Source of the DNA: Ipomoea triloba
Lineage: Eukaryota > Streptophyta > Magnoliopsida > Solanales > Convolvulaceae
NCBI RefSeq assembly: GCF_003576645.1
Contig: NC_044924.1
Location: 22,796,912 to 22,860,911 of the forward strand
Length of the DNA: 64,000 bases
Direction: 5' to 3'
In this document: positions 23,552 through 35,440 of the stretch, piece after piece
Layout: each line of letters opens with the position of its first letter
Position numbering within the stretch: the first letter of the stretch is position 1
The notes under the pieces: model-generated
What the model was told of the DNA's origin: nothing
The model's database searches: none
Seen by the model: the letters and a program-made list of their open reading frames with translations, nothing else
Translations under genes and position numbers: made by a program

Positions 23552-24050
23552 GTATCCCTAGGTTCGAGGTTTGATCTAAGAACATTTAGAGCGATGACAT
23601 TTACAAGAAATGATCTTAGAGTCTTGCATAAGCTTTTTGCCCACACCATCATAGGACGAAGAAAGGGGATTCCAAGGTCAATTTGCATATATTTGTTTCG
23701 CATTTTGAGTATGGCTACCAAAACCCTGATCCGTATGGAGGCGGTAATGGCATGGATGTTCCATAATCAAGTCAACAAATCCATTGTTGACATCTTCATT
23801 GGGTTATATGTGGATCAACTCGTGAGGGGAAATATCTTGTAACAGAAATTAGAGGGTAACTGAGTGCTAGCTAACATGATGCTACTTGATGAAGACGCAT
23901 TGGATCGTATATTATTAGGAACATTGTAATTTAGATTTTGATAATACTAAACAAATTAGAAAATTAGGTTTCCAAAATTTTATTTTTTAGACTTGGCTTT
24001 CTTCACTATAACATCCAAAAGGTTAGACTTAGGAATGAATTTACTACCTA
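23552..24050. other. Intergenic sequence left of the CACTA element
   Basis: One open stretch (23537-23842, plus) has no recognisable domain and is probably spurious or a fragment of retrotransposon gag. Otherwise nothing is seen. Confidence 0.4.
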
Positions 24051-24185
24051 CACTACTACACAAACGGCTTTTAACGTCGGCTAAATGGACCCTTTAACGT
24101 CGGCTAAAATCCGGCGTTGATTTGGCCGACGTCGTAAGGTACACATACAACGTCGGCTAAATGTTAGCCTACGTTGTAAGGTACA
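24051..24185 (+). repeat. CACTA left terminal and subterminal repeat, outer part
   Basis: The terminal CACTACTACA is followed by several copies of the core ACGTCGGCTAAA in both orientations, for example ttaacgtcggctaaa, ggcgttgatttggccgac and catacaacgtcggctaaatg. The array is cut at 24185 by the nested solo LTR and resumes at 27515. Confidence 0.85.
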
Positions 24186-25525
24186 TGTAACACCCCAAAA
24201 TCTCATATTCTAATCATACTATAATTAGTAATTCTATAAATAGAAGATTCCAAACTTAAAACATTATATATGAAATTTATTAATCCTTACATAAGATAGT
24301 TCTAGGATTTATACTTAATTCAAACCACGGGTGCTACCGCCACATCTAACCTATCAAGGCTAAATGCAAGGCTAGTCCAAAAAGGGAAGGAATTACAATC
24401 CTTAACATAGTCTTATTTTACACATTATTTTTGAGTCCTCAACTCATGACAAAAGAACTAAGTCTCAAGCACGATCTTCATAGCATCCTAACGCACTCTC
24501 CAAAGCGGTATCCAACAGTTAATTTCCTGCTTTTCAAATAAAGCAAATAACAACAACAAATAAAGGGTTTAGCAAAACTTGCTAAGTAAGGGGCTGCTTT
24601 TGCCCACAAAAATGTAAAGTATTTTCATCCTTTTCAAAAGACATAGCCATAAGGTTCACAATAAAAATTCTTTCAAAATCTTTTCCTTACAATCTCCTGC
24701 ATTCAAATAAAATTTTTCAAGTATGATAATTCATATTTTCAAAAAAATGTAACTTTCAATGCATTCATAATCATGATAGTAGTAAATACCTGTGGAAGCA
24801 CATTATCACATAAATGGGACAGGGTCCTTTATAATTAGGCCTTTTTAGTGAACGGTGCTTTCCGCACATTCAAACACTCACAATTTCCCAGTTCAAGAGA
24901 AACTAGACTCTAACCTTAAGTGTGCACACCCCCTAATTGAGGATTCCAAGCCTCACTGTGAAGTTACCAACCCAAGTAGCCAGGATATGTTTCTACTGAC
25001 TACCCTGTTAATTTTCACCTACAGGGCAACCATATGTCACCCTAGTACCCGTGGATTGTTCCTACCGAGTGCTCCTAGCATTTATCATGCAACAGATATT
25101 TTATAACAATCATACATTCCAAAAACTATAAAATTCATTCACATGTGATAATGTAATACTTATGTTTCCAAAATCATTTGTCAAAAATCATTTCATCAAA
25201 ATCCCAACAAATTTGGGTTCTAATATTTAATATACTTCAAAAACATTTTCATAAGCTTTGCAAATCATACTTTTGACATATGCATACTTTTCATAAAAGT
25301 TCAAATATTTGACTTGAATCAACTTTAACCATTTTCCATAAAAAGAATATTTCTAAACATCACCATTCAAAATTTTTATTTTTGATATCACTATAAAACT
25401 TTCATTCTTACAAAAATTTTCAAGATTCATAAGGTGACCAAATTCATCCATTTTGTCACTTCAAATATCATTATTCAACCAAGGAATTGTCTTACATATA
25501 TAGGATACTAATATCATAACAAAAC

Positions 25526-25591
<66 letters not shown>
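25526..25591. repeat. (TTA)n microsatellite in solo LTR
   Basis: About 22 tandem copies of the trinucleotide TTA/TAT interrupt the solo LTR. Confidence 0.95.
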
Positions 25592-25593
<2 letters not shown>

Positions 25594-26046
25594 AACATAT
25601 ATATATACATTCGGCATACATAACATATATATAATAATAATATATATTTTTTATAGATATATATATATATGCATTCGTACACACATAACATATATATAAA
25701 ATAATTTTTTTTTTTTTTATAAATCATACGGCATACATACATATATACAAAATAAATTTTATTTTATATATTTCTTTCTTTTTGGTACATAATACGTATG
25801 TACATATATTTATATATACTTTTATCTAACAAAACATGCTTGTATATATTTATATAAATATATAATTAAAAATATGCTTATTCTCATTTTATACTCCATT
25901 ATCTAATACAATTGTATTTACATGAAATTTTAGAGTATATATAAGTTCATAAAAATATACATGTACTCTATTTTATTTATTTAGCAAAACAACTATAGTA
26001 TTTACATATACATGGTCCAAGGTACATAATGAATACATTTTCATAT

Positions 26047-26047
<1 letters not shown>

Positions 26048-26100
<53 letters not shown>
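26048..26100. repeat. (TA)n microsatellite in solo LTR
   Basis: An uninterrupted TA dinucleotide run of about 50 bases. Confidence 0.95.
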
Positions 26101-26101
<1 letters not shown>

Positions 26102-26898
26102 ATACGTATAATTTTATTTTATTTTATTTTTATCATAAGAACCTCCATGTAATTATGGCTATATACTTAACCAAATATTTGCATTAACTTTACACTATAA
26201 ATATTCATCAATTTTTTCAAATAGGTAAAATAAATCTCTACAAGAGATAATACTTGATATTTGAGAAAATATTTCATGCTTCATAAATTCTATATCATGA
26301 CTTCAAATCATCATAAATTTATCATACATTAACATAAAATGGGCAAAGCATGACATTAAAAATCCACTTACTTGGATGGCTTAAACTTGCTTCCAATCTT
26401 CTAAAATTCACTAGGAAATGTCCCTCCTTCTACCATCATCATCCAATAACCAACACAACAATACATACACATATAAGCATAACCAACACAACAATACATA
26501 CACATATAAGCATATAGAATTTATGTATGAAATTCTACTTCTAAAACTACCCAAAAGAACTAATAGATATAACTAGAAACTTACTACTTGAAGGCTTTGT
26601 GATCCCAACTCTTGAACAAGAACAAGAAGAAGATTTTTTTTTTTTTTTTGTTAGTATTTCGGCAATGTGAGAGTGAGAGGGAGAGATGGATTTTTTTCCA
26701 CTTCATCAACACTTATCTAGCTAGGAAGACTTGAAGATGGGAGTACAAATGACTTCTCTAGTCATTTAAACTCCCAAGGTTGGAAGACTTAATGAAGTTG
26801 GAATGGCATAATGAGGTTGGGACAAGACAAAATATTATCATAAGTATATAATATGCCAACATATATATCATATATATATATATACCATTCGTGACACA

Positions 26899-27054
26899 CA
26901 CACACACACATATATATATGATATAGCTAGTATATATATGTGTGTGTGTGTACGTGTAGTAGATATAATATTATACATATATATCTACTACACGCGCGCG
27001 CGCGTGCGCACACACACACATATATATATATATATATGTATGTATGTATGTAAT

Positions 27055-27092
<38 letters not shown>

Positions 27093-27093
27093 N

Positions 27094-27151
<58 letters not shown>
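26899..27151. repeat. Compound (CA)n, (CG)n and (TA)n microsatellite with an N at 27093
   Basis: Successive CA, TG, CG and TA dinucleotide tracts, with a TA run of about 90 bases around one undetermined base. The N marks a place where the assembler could not size the run. Confidence 0.95.
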
Positions 27152-27154
<3 letters not shown>

Positions 27155-27518
27155 CCTATATATATGTACATACCTATATATGTAATTTTATAAAATGTAG
27201 AATTTTATTATTATTATTATTTTAATATATAGTATAATAAATCACAAAATATTTTCATAATATTGGCACCTATTTGGCACAATTTATTTAAAAACATTTG
27301 GTACCAATATCTCAATATTTATGTACCCAAAATAAGGTACTCAAATAATAATTATAATCTATTTAAATAGTATAATGAATAATATTTAAAAAAAAATATT
27401 AGGCTCAAAGGTTAATTGGGTAACAAAGGAAGAGTAATGGGTTTCAAAAGAAGAAGTAGTACTGGAAGTTTGAAGGAATAATATCGTGAGGAAAAAAAAA
27501 TCTCGGGTATCACAGTAC

Positions 27519-28069
27519 ACATACAACGTCGGCTATTTATAAATAGCCGACGTTGTAGGTAATTTAAAAACAAATAAAATACCCTACAACGTCGGCTATT
27601 TACAAATAGCCGACGTTGTAGGTAATTTGAAAACTACTAAAATACCCTACAACGTCGTCTCTTTACAAATAGCCGACATTGTAGGTAATTTAAAAACTAA
27701 TAAAATACCCTACAACGTCGGCTCTTTACAAATAGCCGACGTTGTAGGTAATTTGAAAACTACTAAAATACCCTACAACGTCGGCTCTTTAAAAATAGCC
27801 GACGTTGTAGGTAATTTGAAAACTACTAAAATACCCTACAACGTCGGCTCTTTACAAATAGCCGACGTTGTAGGTAATTTGAAAACTACTAAAATATCCT
27901 ACAACGTCGGCTCTTTACAAATAGCCGACATTGTAGGTAATTTGAAAACTACTAAAATACCCTACAACGTCGGCTCTTTACAAATAGCCGACGTTGTAGG
28001 TAATTTAAAAACAAAAAAATTACCCTACAACGTCGGCTAATAAGACTAGCCGACGTTGTAGGGTAATTT
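27519..28069 (+). repeat. CACTA subterminal array: eight 63-bp palindromic units
   Basis: The phrase ccctacaacgtcggct recurs at 27582, 27645, 27708, 27771, 27834, 27897 (one base changed), 27960 and 28023, an exact 63-base period. Each unit holds the inverted arms ACAACGTCGGCT and AGCCGACGTTGT around a short spacer, so each can form a hairpin. Because 63 is a multiple of three the array reads as an open frame of a 21-residue repeat, which is not a gene. In En/Spm, such arrays bind the TNPA protein and control transposition and methylation. Confidence 0.93.
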
Positions 28070-28340
28070 TTTTTTTTAAATATTCATTTTATTTTTCTAT
28101 TTACACCCAAAACCTGCTCGAATATATATAGCTATCACAATCACATTCAAAACCTGTACAATTTATATTTATAATATCAAAATTAATAAAAGCAATAAAT
28201 CTCACAATTGATAATAATTAATAATACAAGTTCATCAAAAATTATCTATATTAATTAATACAAGCCATAATCTTCTCCCAAACTTTGTACCAAAAGCAAT
28301 AAAAGCAATACATACATCTCACATTACTATTTCACATACT
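28070..28340. other. 3' untranslated region of the CACTA second gene
   Basis: AT-rich sequence between the subterminal array and the last exon of the minus-strand Ulp1-like gene. No gene seen. Confidence 0.4.
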
Positions 28341-30466
28341 AATGCAATGTATTAATCCATTCATCAATGAAGTACTTGGCACATGTGTCTCTAACTTCAT
28401 CAATCTCTTGTTAATTGTAGCTCAATGAACCAACTCTCTCCACTATCTATAATAATGTTGAAAAGTAATAAATAATAATCTCCACTATCTATAATAATGT
28501 TGAAAAGTAATAAATAATAATTTCCACTATCTATAATAATGTTGAAAAGTAATAAATAATAATTAGTAAGCTAATTTATAATGTTGAAAAGTAATAAATA
28601 ATAATTAGTAAGCTAATTTAAGCTATTGAAAAGTAATAAATAATAATTAGTAAGCTAATTTAAGCTAGTGAAAAGTAATAAATAATAATTAGTAAGCTAA
28701 TTTAAGCTAGTATTTTTAAAATTTGAATGAGAAATGTATTTTCTTAAATTACTTGCCTTATCCATTGCTTCGTATGCTTCTTTGGAAAGAATTTCAAACA
28801 TGTACTTCATCACATAATACCTGCATTCGGTAGCTCCAACTTGTTTGACACACTATATATTTGAATTATAATACAATTAAGAATTCATTTAATTAAAAAC
28901 TATGAAATATATGTAGTTTTACAAATGTATAAAATACTTACCAAACAATTAATCCATTTTGGTTGACGATTTGTTTTCTTTCCTTTGGAATGTAATGTTG
29001 ATTTCATACACCTATAAATATAAGAGATATGTATACATAAATACTATATGGCACCGTACTTTATGTATAATAACTATTAATTAGTTATAAGTTTACCGAC
29101 GTTTCAACTATGTCTTTAATGTCCTGACGTGGTTCGCGTCCAACGGAATCAAACCAATAGATTTCATATAATAGTGGACAAATTGCCATCAACATCCAAT
29201 GTTCCCTACAAACAAATAATTTATTAGTTGTAAGTAAATATAATATGTAATAAAAGCACATTGTATTTAAGTTATTTTATTTAAAGCAATTAAAACTTAC
29301 TTATAAATGTAAGGGGCTAAATAACATTTTTTCTGTCCGTATTGCATGGTGACATTTATATACCCTGTTCGTTGTGCTTTAGTCGTCAATTTTGGTTGAA
29401 TGTAAGATGGATCTATAAAGCCATACGTGGTCTTTGATGCCAAATGAAATTCGTTATACAGACACCTATTACAAAAATACATCCAATCATATATATATAT
29501 CTAATAAATGAAATGAGAAATACTATAAACAAATAATAGCAAAGAACTTATACCTTATAAAGAACTGCAAACAAGAAATATCCATCGTCTCCATATTCAA
29601 AAACCGCATGATCTCCAACTTCTCAAGATATACATCATATTCAATGTCGCCCACAATACCACGAGACATATGCACCACAAGATTTTGTTCTAGTTTTCGA
29701 GCAACTTTATATGCCTTTTGACATAAAGGACTCAAAGAAGTCGGATCAGCTATAATCTTATCAACAGAAGAAGATTTTTGCACAGCGGATTCAATCGTCA
29801 ATTTGGACATTCTTTTTAACTATTCAATATAAGTAACAATTACTATTTTTAAAAAGTAAATTAAATACTTTTTAAGAACCAAAATTTTTGAGAATGCATA
29901 CCTCATCAGCTTGAGTGCATAACTCTACCAGCTTCTTTGACCAAGAACAACATATTGTTCCCATGTGGCTGGGTCAATGAATGAGTATGAATCACAAGGG
30001 TTCTTGTTTGAGTCATTATTGAATATATAGTCTCTATTTAATCTTGATTTAAAGTCTTTCCACCGATCACCCGCATATGACAACGTAGCCTTCCTCACAC
30101 TATCTGTCTTGGGAATATCATAAACACTCTACAAGACAAGATTATTGATTAGTATAAATGTAATTATATTAATGTTTTTTTTGTAAATATCTAAATATAA
30201 AAATAAGTTACATACCAAGATATCAGCCCAAATGTTCTCTTGAATCTCTTCTGGGACTTCAGGCCATGAACCTATTATGATAGGAATTTTGCTTCGTCCT
30301 AACAATGCAACATAACTTTTGAATTTAGAGCTGTTTTCTCCAATCGGCTCCAGTCCTTCAAATTCAACTACCTTCTTCTTTTCGACAGTAGCACGCTGTA
30401 AAATTAATTTATTCAGTCGAGTGACACCCCTCTTTTTCTTAGCAGTGGTATTAGTATCTTGGGTGG
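28341..30466 (-). pseudogene. Ulp1-type protease part of the CACTA second gene (copy A) with its 3' end
   Basis: Minus-strand pieces in order: SVYDIPKTDSVRKATLSYAG and DRWKDFKSRLNRDYIF, a linker (MSKLTIESAVQKSSSVDKI), LYNEFHLASKTTYGFIDPS, CYLAPYIYK, REHWMLMAICPLLYEIYWFD and QVGATECRYYVMKYMFEIL. The last three hold the His, Asp and Gln-x-Cys positions of C48 (Ulp1/SENP) peptidases; the glycine usually after Cys is Arg here. The exon ending in AMDK is followed by GCAAGT, a possible GC-AG intron. The final exon (28343-28446) reads ERVGSLSYN, stop, QEIDEVRDTCAKYF, an in-frame stop before the family's usual C-terminus. A stop also follows VVLGQRSW near 29930. Copy A is an exact repeat of copy B (30474-32268). 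Confidence 0.7.
28441..28720. repeat. 42-bp-step walking duplication, intron of Ulp1-like gene
   Basis: Overlapping parts of one sequence are repeated with a constant 42-base offset: cactatctat at 28441, 28483 and 28525; gttgaaaag at 28541 and 28583; tgaaaag at 28585, 28627 and 28669. Each later copy loses upstream and gains downstream sequence. Copy B of the 1.8-kb duplication starts just after an N with a single unexpanded version (30468-30520). Confidence 0.92.
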
Positions 30467-32268
30467 NTGTTGAAAAGTAATAAATAATAATTAGTAAGCT
30501 AATTTAAGCTAGTATTTTTAAAATTTGAATGAGAAATGTATTTTCTTAAATTACTTGCCTTATCCATTGCTTCGTATGCTTCTTTGGAAAGAATTTCAAA
30601 CATGTACTTCATCACATAATACCTGCATTCGGTAGCTCCAACTTGTTTGACACACTATATATTTGAATTATAATACAATTAAGAATTCATTTAATTAAAA
30701 ACTATGAAATATATGTAGTTTTACAAATGTATAAAATACTTACCAAACAATTAATCCATTTTGGTTGACGATTTGTTTTCTTTCCTTTGGAATGTAATGT
30801 TGATTTCATACACCTATAAATATAAGAGATATGTATACATAAATACTATATGGCACCGTACTTTATGTATAATAACTATTAATTAGTTATAAGTTTACCG
30901 ACGTTTCAACTATGTCTTTAATGTCCTGACGTGGTTCGCGTCCAACGGAATCAAACCAATAGATTTCATATAATAGTGGACAAATTGCCATCAACATCCA
31001 ATGTTCCCTACAAACAAATAATTTATTAGTTGTAAGTAAATATAATATGTAATAAAAGCACATTGTATTTAAGTTATTTTATTTAAAGCAATTAAAACTT
31101 ACTTATAAATGTAAGGGGCTAAATAACATTTTTTCTGTCCGTATTGCATGGTGACATTTATATACCCTGTTCGTTGTGCTTTAGTCGTCAATTTTGGTTG
31201 AATGTAAGATGGATCTATAAAGCCATACGTGGTCTTTGATGCCAAATGAAATTCGTTATACAGACACCTATTACAAAAATACATCCAATCATATATATAT
31301 ATCTAATAAATGAAATGAGAAATACTATAAACAAATAATAGCAAAGAACTTATACCTTATAAAGAACTGCAAACAAGAAATATCCATCGTCTCCATATTC
31401 AAAAACCGCATGATCTCCAACTTCTCAAGATATACATCATATTCAATGTCGCCCACAATACCACGAGACATATGCACCACAAGATTTTGTTCTAGTTTTC
31501 GAGCAACTTTATATGCCTTTTGACATAAAGGACTCAAAGAAGTCGGATCAGCTATAATCTTATCAACAGAAGAAGATTTTTGCACAGCGGATTCAATCGT
31601 CAATTTGGACATTCTTTTTAACTATTCAATATAAGTAACAATTACTATTTTTAAAAAGTAAATTAAATACTTTTTAAGAACCAAAATTTTTGAGAATGCA
31701 TACCTCATCAGCTTGAGTGCATAACTCTACCAGCTTCTTTGACCAAGAACAACATATTGTTCCCATGTGGCTGGGTCAATGAATGAGTATGAATCACAAG
31801 GGTTCTTGTTTGAGTCATTATTGAATATATAGTCTCTATTTAATCTTGATTTAAAGTCTTTCCACCGATCACCCGCATATGACAACGTAGCCTTCCTCAC
31901 ACTATCTGTCTTGGGAATATCATAAACACTCTACAAGACAAGATTATTGATTAGTATAAATGTAATTATATTAATGTTTTTTTTGTAAATATCTAAATAT
32001 AAAAATAAGTTACATACCAAGATATCAGCCCAAATGTTCTCTTGAATCTCTTCTGGGACTTCAGGCCATGAACCTATTATGATAGGAATTTTGCTTCGTC
32101 CTAACAATGCAACATAACTTTTGAATTTAGAGCTGTTTTCTCCAATCGGCTCCAGTCCTTCAAATTCAACTACCTTCTTCTTTTCGACAGTAGCACGCTG
32201 TAAAATTAATTTATTCAGTCGAGTGACACCCCTCTTTTTCTTAGCAGTGGTATTAGTATCTTGGGTGG
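28672..32268. repeat. Exact 1.8-kb tandem duplication with N at the junction
   Basis: Bases 28672-30466 and 30474-32268 match with a constant offset of 1802 bases; I found no difference in the stretches compared, including both sets of exons and introns. The two copies meet at the single N (30467). Copy A ends ...cttgggtgg at 30466, exactly the point where copy B continues as ...cttgggtggtactatc at 32268. Confidence 0.93.
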
Positions 32269-32302
32269 TACTATCATTAGTGGGATCATCTGATGAATCC
32301 AT
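30474..32302 (-). pseudogene. CACTA second gene: Transposase_24-like N-terminus fused to Ulp1-type protease (copy B)
   Basis: Exon 1 (32018-32302, 95 codons) starts MDSSDDPTNDS, then a basic segment (AKKKRGVTRLNKL) and a block SSKFKSYVALLGRSKIPI...SWPEVPEEIQENIWADIL, which matches the start of plant Transposase_24 (Ptta/En/Spm) proteins. Exon 2 (31704-31930) continues with SVYDIPKTDSVRKATLSYAG and RWKDFKSRLNRDYI; a stop (TAG) after GQRSW is followed in another frame by KKLVELCTQADE, so a small frameshift is likely. Exons at about 31356-31615, 31103-31267 and 30899-31007 and beyond encode the C48 protease with EHW, FDSVG and QVGATEC. The gene lies 94 bases downstream of TNP2 in the same direction. 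In other plants Ulp1-like domains are known passengers of transposons; their role there is unproven. Confidence 0.72.
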
Positions 32303-33932
32303 ATGTCTGTTTAGCAAAGAAATTATTAGTATGCATAAATATAAATATTTAGATAGTGTAAACACAAGAACAAGTTAAAAGCATTACAAGTAATATCAAT
32401 GCTCCCATATCCCTTCATGATGATCATCCCGTGATGCATGCACTTCATCTATCTCATTATCCACCATGACTGGCAATAAACTTAAAGAAAATGGTGGGAT
32501 TTCCTCAATATCAAAACTAACATCTTCATTCAAATCACCAGTAATTTGTTTCTTTCCATGAAGGACAATTGACCATTTTTTATCACAAGAATCAGTAACA
32601 TAAAATACTTGTTTTGCTTGGGATGCCATAATGAATTGCTCATTTTTATGACCTTCTCTGTTCAGATCTACAAGTGTAAATCCTAACTCATTAGCTTTCA
32701 CACCGTGTTTACTATCTACCCATTTACATCGGAACATCGGCACCCTAAACTGAACATAATCAACCTCCCATATCTCTTCAATCACACCATAATATGACAA
32801 CTCTACAATCACAGGATTTTTATCTTTCGAACTATTGAAATGCATTGAATTTGCAACTAAAGAAACTCTACTATTTTGCATAATGCTCATATCATCTTGT
32901 TCTTTTGTATAAAAAGAAAACCCATTAATATCATATCTAGTATAACATATGACTTGCATACCAGGCCCATGAGCTAACCATCGTACAGTTTCAGAAACAT
33001 TTTTATCTTTAAGAACTTTACTTTTGAACCAACTAATAAAATTACGATTATGTTCGCTCACAATCCACATGTATGTCCTTCTTGGATTTTGCTCTTTAAT
33101 CAAGGCCTTATGTTCATCTAAATATGGCTCAACTTCACTTGTATTGTGCAAGATGTACAAATGTGCTTGCTCAACATCTTTACGAGGCATATCTTGCACA
33201 TTAGTTCCTCGAGTACCTTTCCCAGCAATTCTTCCTTCATGTCGATACTTAGAAACACCAATAGCTTCTACCCCCGCCAAGTATTCAGTATAAAATTCAG
33301 TAACCTCCTCAGCAATATAGCTTTCAACAATAGATGCTTCTGGTCTATATCGGTTCCTCACATAACCTTTTAACACTTTCATGTATCGTTCAAATGGGCA
33401 CATCAACCTCAAATAGGCAGGGTCGCACTGTCTTATCTCTCTCACCAAATGTACAACCAAATGAACCATGATATCAAAAAATGAAGGTGGAAAGTACATC
33501 TCTAGCTGACACAATGTAACAGTAATACCATTTTCCAATTCATCTAATTTGTCTGGATCAATAACTTTTCCACAGATAGCATTGAAAAAGAAACAAAGCC
33601 GTATAATAGTATATCTCAACTTTTTAGGCAATATACCTCTAACAGCCACTGGCAATAGTTGTTGCATTAAGGCATAACAATCATAAGATTTCAATCCCAC
33701 CAATTTTAAATCTTGCATATTCACAAGTGTTCTGATATTTGATGAATACCATTGTGGTACCTTCATTCCACGTAAACACTCACAAAAACTTATTTTCTCC
33801 TTTCTTGATAAAGTATGAGCAGCTAGAGGCAAATATGTCTTCTTATCCCCTTAGCGTGGAGCTAATGTAGCTCATATGTTCATTTCAATCAAGTCTAATC
33901 TAGCATTGGGTCCATCTTTAGTCTTACCCCTT

Positions 33933-34190
33933 ATGTCTAAAAGAGTTCCAACAATACTATCACATACATTTTTTATGTCTAAAAGAGTTCCAACAATACT
34001 ATCACATACATTTTTCTCCTCTAAAAGAGTTCCAACAATACTATCACATACATTTTTCTCCACATGCATCACATCAATACTACTATCACATACATTTTTC
34101 TCCACATGCATCACATCAATACTATGCCTCACATCTAATGTCTTCCCATGCATCACATCAATACTATGCCTCACATCTAATGTCTTCCAA
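33933..34190. repeat. 42-bp-step walking duplication in TNP2 coding sequence (1)
   Basis: Offsets are exactly 42: ctaaaagag at 33937, 33979 and 34021; ctatcacata at 33957, 33999, 34041 and 34083; catgcatcac at 34063, 34105 and 34147. On the minus strand the reading frame survives, so peptide blocks such as EKNVCDSIVGTLL and RHSIDVMH are repeated in overlapping fashion. Confidence 0.93.
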
Positions 34191-34248
34191 TATGGAAGAT
34201 CAAAGAATATAGATTTTTTTTCCATGGACTCTTTTCATTTGAACGTAC

Positions 34249-34415
34249 CTCAACATTAGTTTTTGACCTCTTACCTCTTTGAGATATTAGCTCAACATTA
34301 GTTTTTGACCTCTTACCTCTTTGAGATATTAGCTTTTGAGTCTTACCAAAAGTAACATTTATACCTTGCACAAGCTTTTGAGTCTTACCAAAAGTAACAT
34401 TTATACCTTGCACAC
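34249..34415. repeat. 42-bp-step walking duplication in TNP2 coding sequence (2)
   Basis: caacattagt occurs at 34251 and 34293, and gcttttgagtc at 34332 and 34374: two adjoining duplications, each with a 42-base offset. In protein: VQGINVTFGKTQKL twice and ISQRGKRSKTNVE twice. Confidence 0.92.
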
Positions 34416-35148
34416 GTTCATAAACTTCAATCCCAGTCAGTGGTTGTGGAGCATTTGTATAGTCTTGTTACCCATTGAAAGCCTTTTTTAATCTCCTATA
34501 AGGGTGAAATCTATCAAGAAACCTCCGGTGACCCATGTAAACTGTCTTTCTACCATGAACAAGTTGATAATAGCATGTATTCTCTTCACAAATAAGGCAT
34601 GCCTTATGTCCTTTGACACTATACCCAGACAGGTTTCCATATGCTGGAAAGTCATTGATTGTGCAGAAAAGCATAGCTTGCAACTTAAAATTCTCTTTCC
34701 GGTATGCATCAAACACTATCACACCTTCATCCCACAATTTTTTCAAATCTTCAACCAAAGGTGCCAAAAAGACATCTATATCATTACCTGGTTGTTTTGG
34801 CCTAGATATCATCAAACACAATAATATATATTTGCGTTTCATACACAACCAAGGAGGTAGATTATAAATCACCAACATTACTGGCCACGAGCTATGCTTA
34901 CTACTTAGGTTTCCGTGAGGGTTTATTCCATCAGTACAAAGTCCAAGTCTAAGATTTCTAGACTCATGGCCAAATTCAGGAAAAGCATTATCAAAAGTTT
35001 TCCATTGAGGAGAATCAGCAGGGTGCCGAAGCTTTCCATCAGATATTCTTTTATCTACATGCCATGTTAAGTTTTTCGCGTCACTTGGATTTGAAAACAT
35101 ACGCTTAAATCTTGGAAGAATTGGGAGATACCACAAAACTTTAGCTTG

Positions 35149-35440
35149 TGGCCCTTTTAAACTTGCCTTACCAACAACATGCTCTCTTGGTGGCCCTTTT
35201 AAACTTGCCTTACCAACAACATGCTCTCTTGGTTGCCCTTTTAAACTTGCCTTACCAACAACATGCTCTCTTGGTTTGTACCGAGATGCTGCCTTACCAA
35301 CAACATGCTCTCTTGGTTTGTACCGAGATGCCCCACTACCAACAACATGCTCTCTTGGTTTGTACCGAGATGCCCCACAGATTGGACATGCATCTCTTGG
35401 TTTGTACCGAGATGCCCCACAGATTGGACATGCATGCAAT
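35149..35440. repeat. 42-bp-step walking duplication in TNP2 coding sequence (3)
   Basis: ccaacaacat occurs at 35171, 35213, 35255, 35297 and 35339, and tctcttgg at 35267, 35309, 35351 and 35393, all 42 bases apart. The protein repeats PREHVVGKASLKG, ASRYKPREHVVG and ACPICGASRYKPR in a sliding series without losing frame. Confidence 0.94.

Larger units (their letters stand above)
24186..27514. mobile_element. Nested solo LTR (Gypsy, probably chromovirus/Tekay type), 3.3 kb
   Basis: The unit starts TGTAACACCCCAAAATC and ends GGGTATCACA, so its ends form TGTAACACCC against TGTGATACCC in inverted orientation. It is flanked by the 5-bp duplication gtaca (24181-24185 and 27515-27519). No RT, integrase or gag is inside, and the AT-rich, TATA-rich content with cttttgcccacaaaa phrases fits a long Gypsy LTR, so a solo LTR left by LTR-LTR recombination is the simplest reading. 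The target was the CACTA subterminal repeat: removing the insert and one gtaca restores the phrase aaggtacacatacaacgtcggcta, which exists intact at 24136-24158. Confidence 0.88.

Noticed and set aside
23425..23721. Arg/Pro-rich open frames near 23.5 kb
   Set aside because: Composition effect of the GC-rich hAT terminal fragment.
26938..27225. Open frames of Tyr-Ile repeats on both strands
   Set aside because: Translation of (TA)n microsatellite including an N.
27627..28040. 137-codon open frame of 21-residue repeats on the plus strand
   Set aside because: It is the 63-bp CACTA subterminal array read in frame; the period is a multiple of three and the palindromic DNA signal is the better explanation.
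27519..28069. Regularly spaced repeats that look like a CRISPR array
   Set aside because: Plant nuclear context, no unique spacers, and the whole 63-bp unit is repeated; it is a transposon subterminal array.
33876..34259. Plus-strand open frames opposite TNP2 with repeated peptides
   Set aside because: Shadows of the 42-bp staircase in the TNP2 coding strand.
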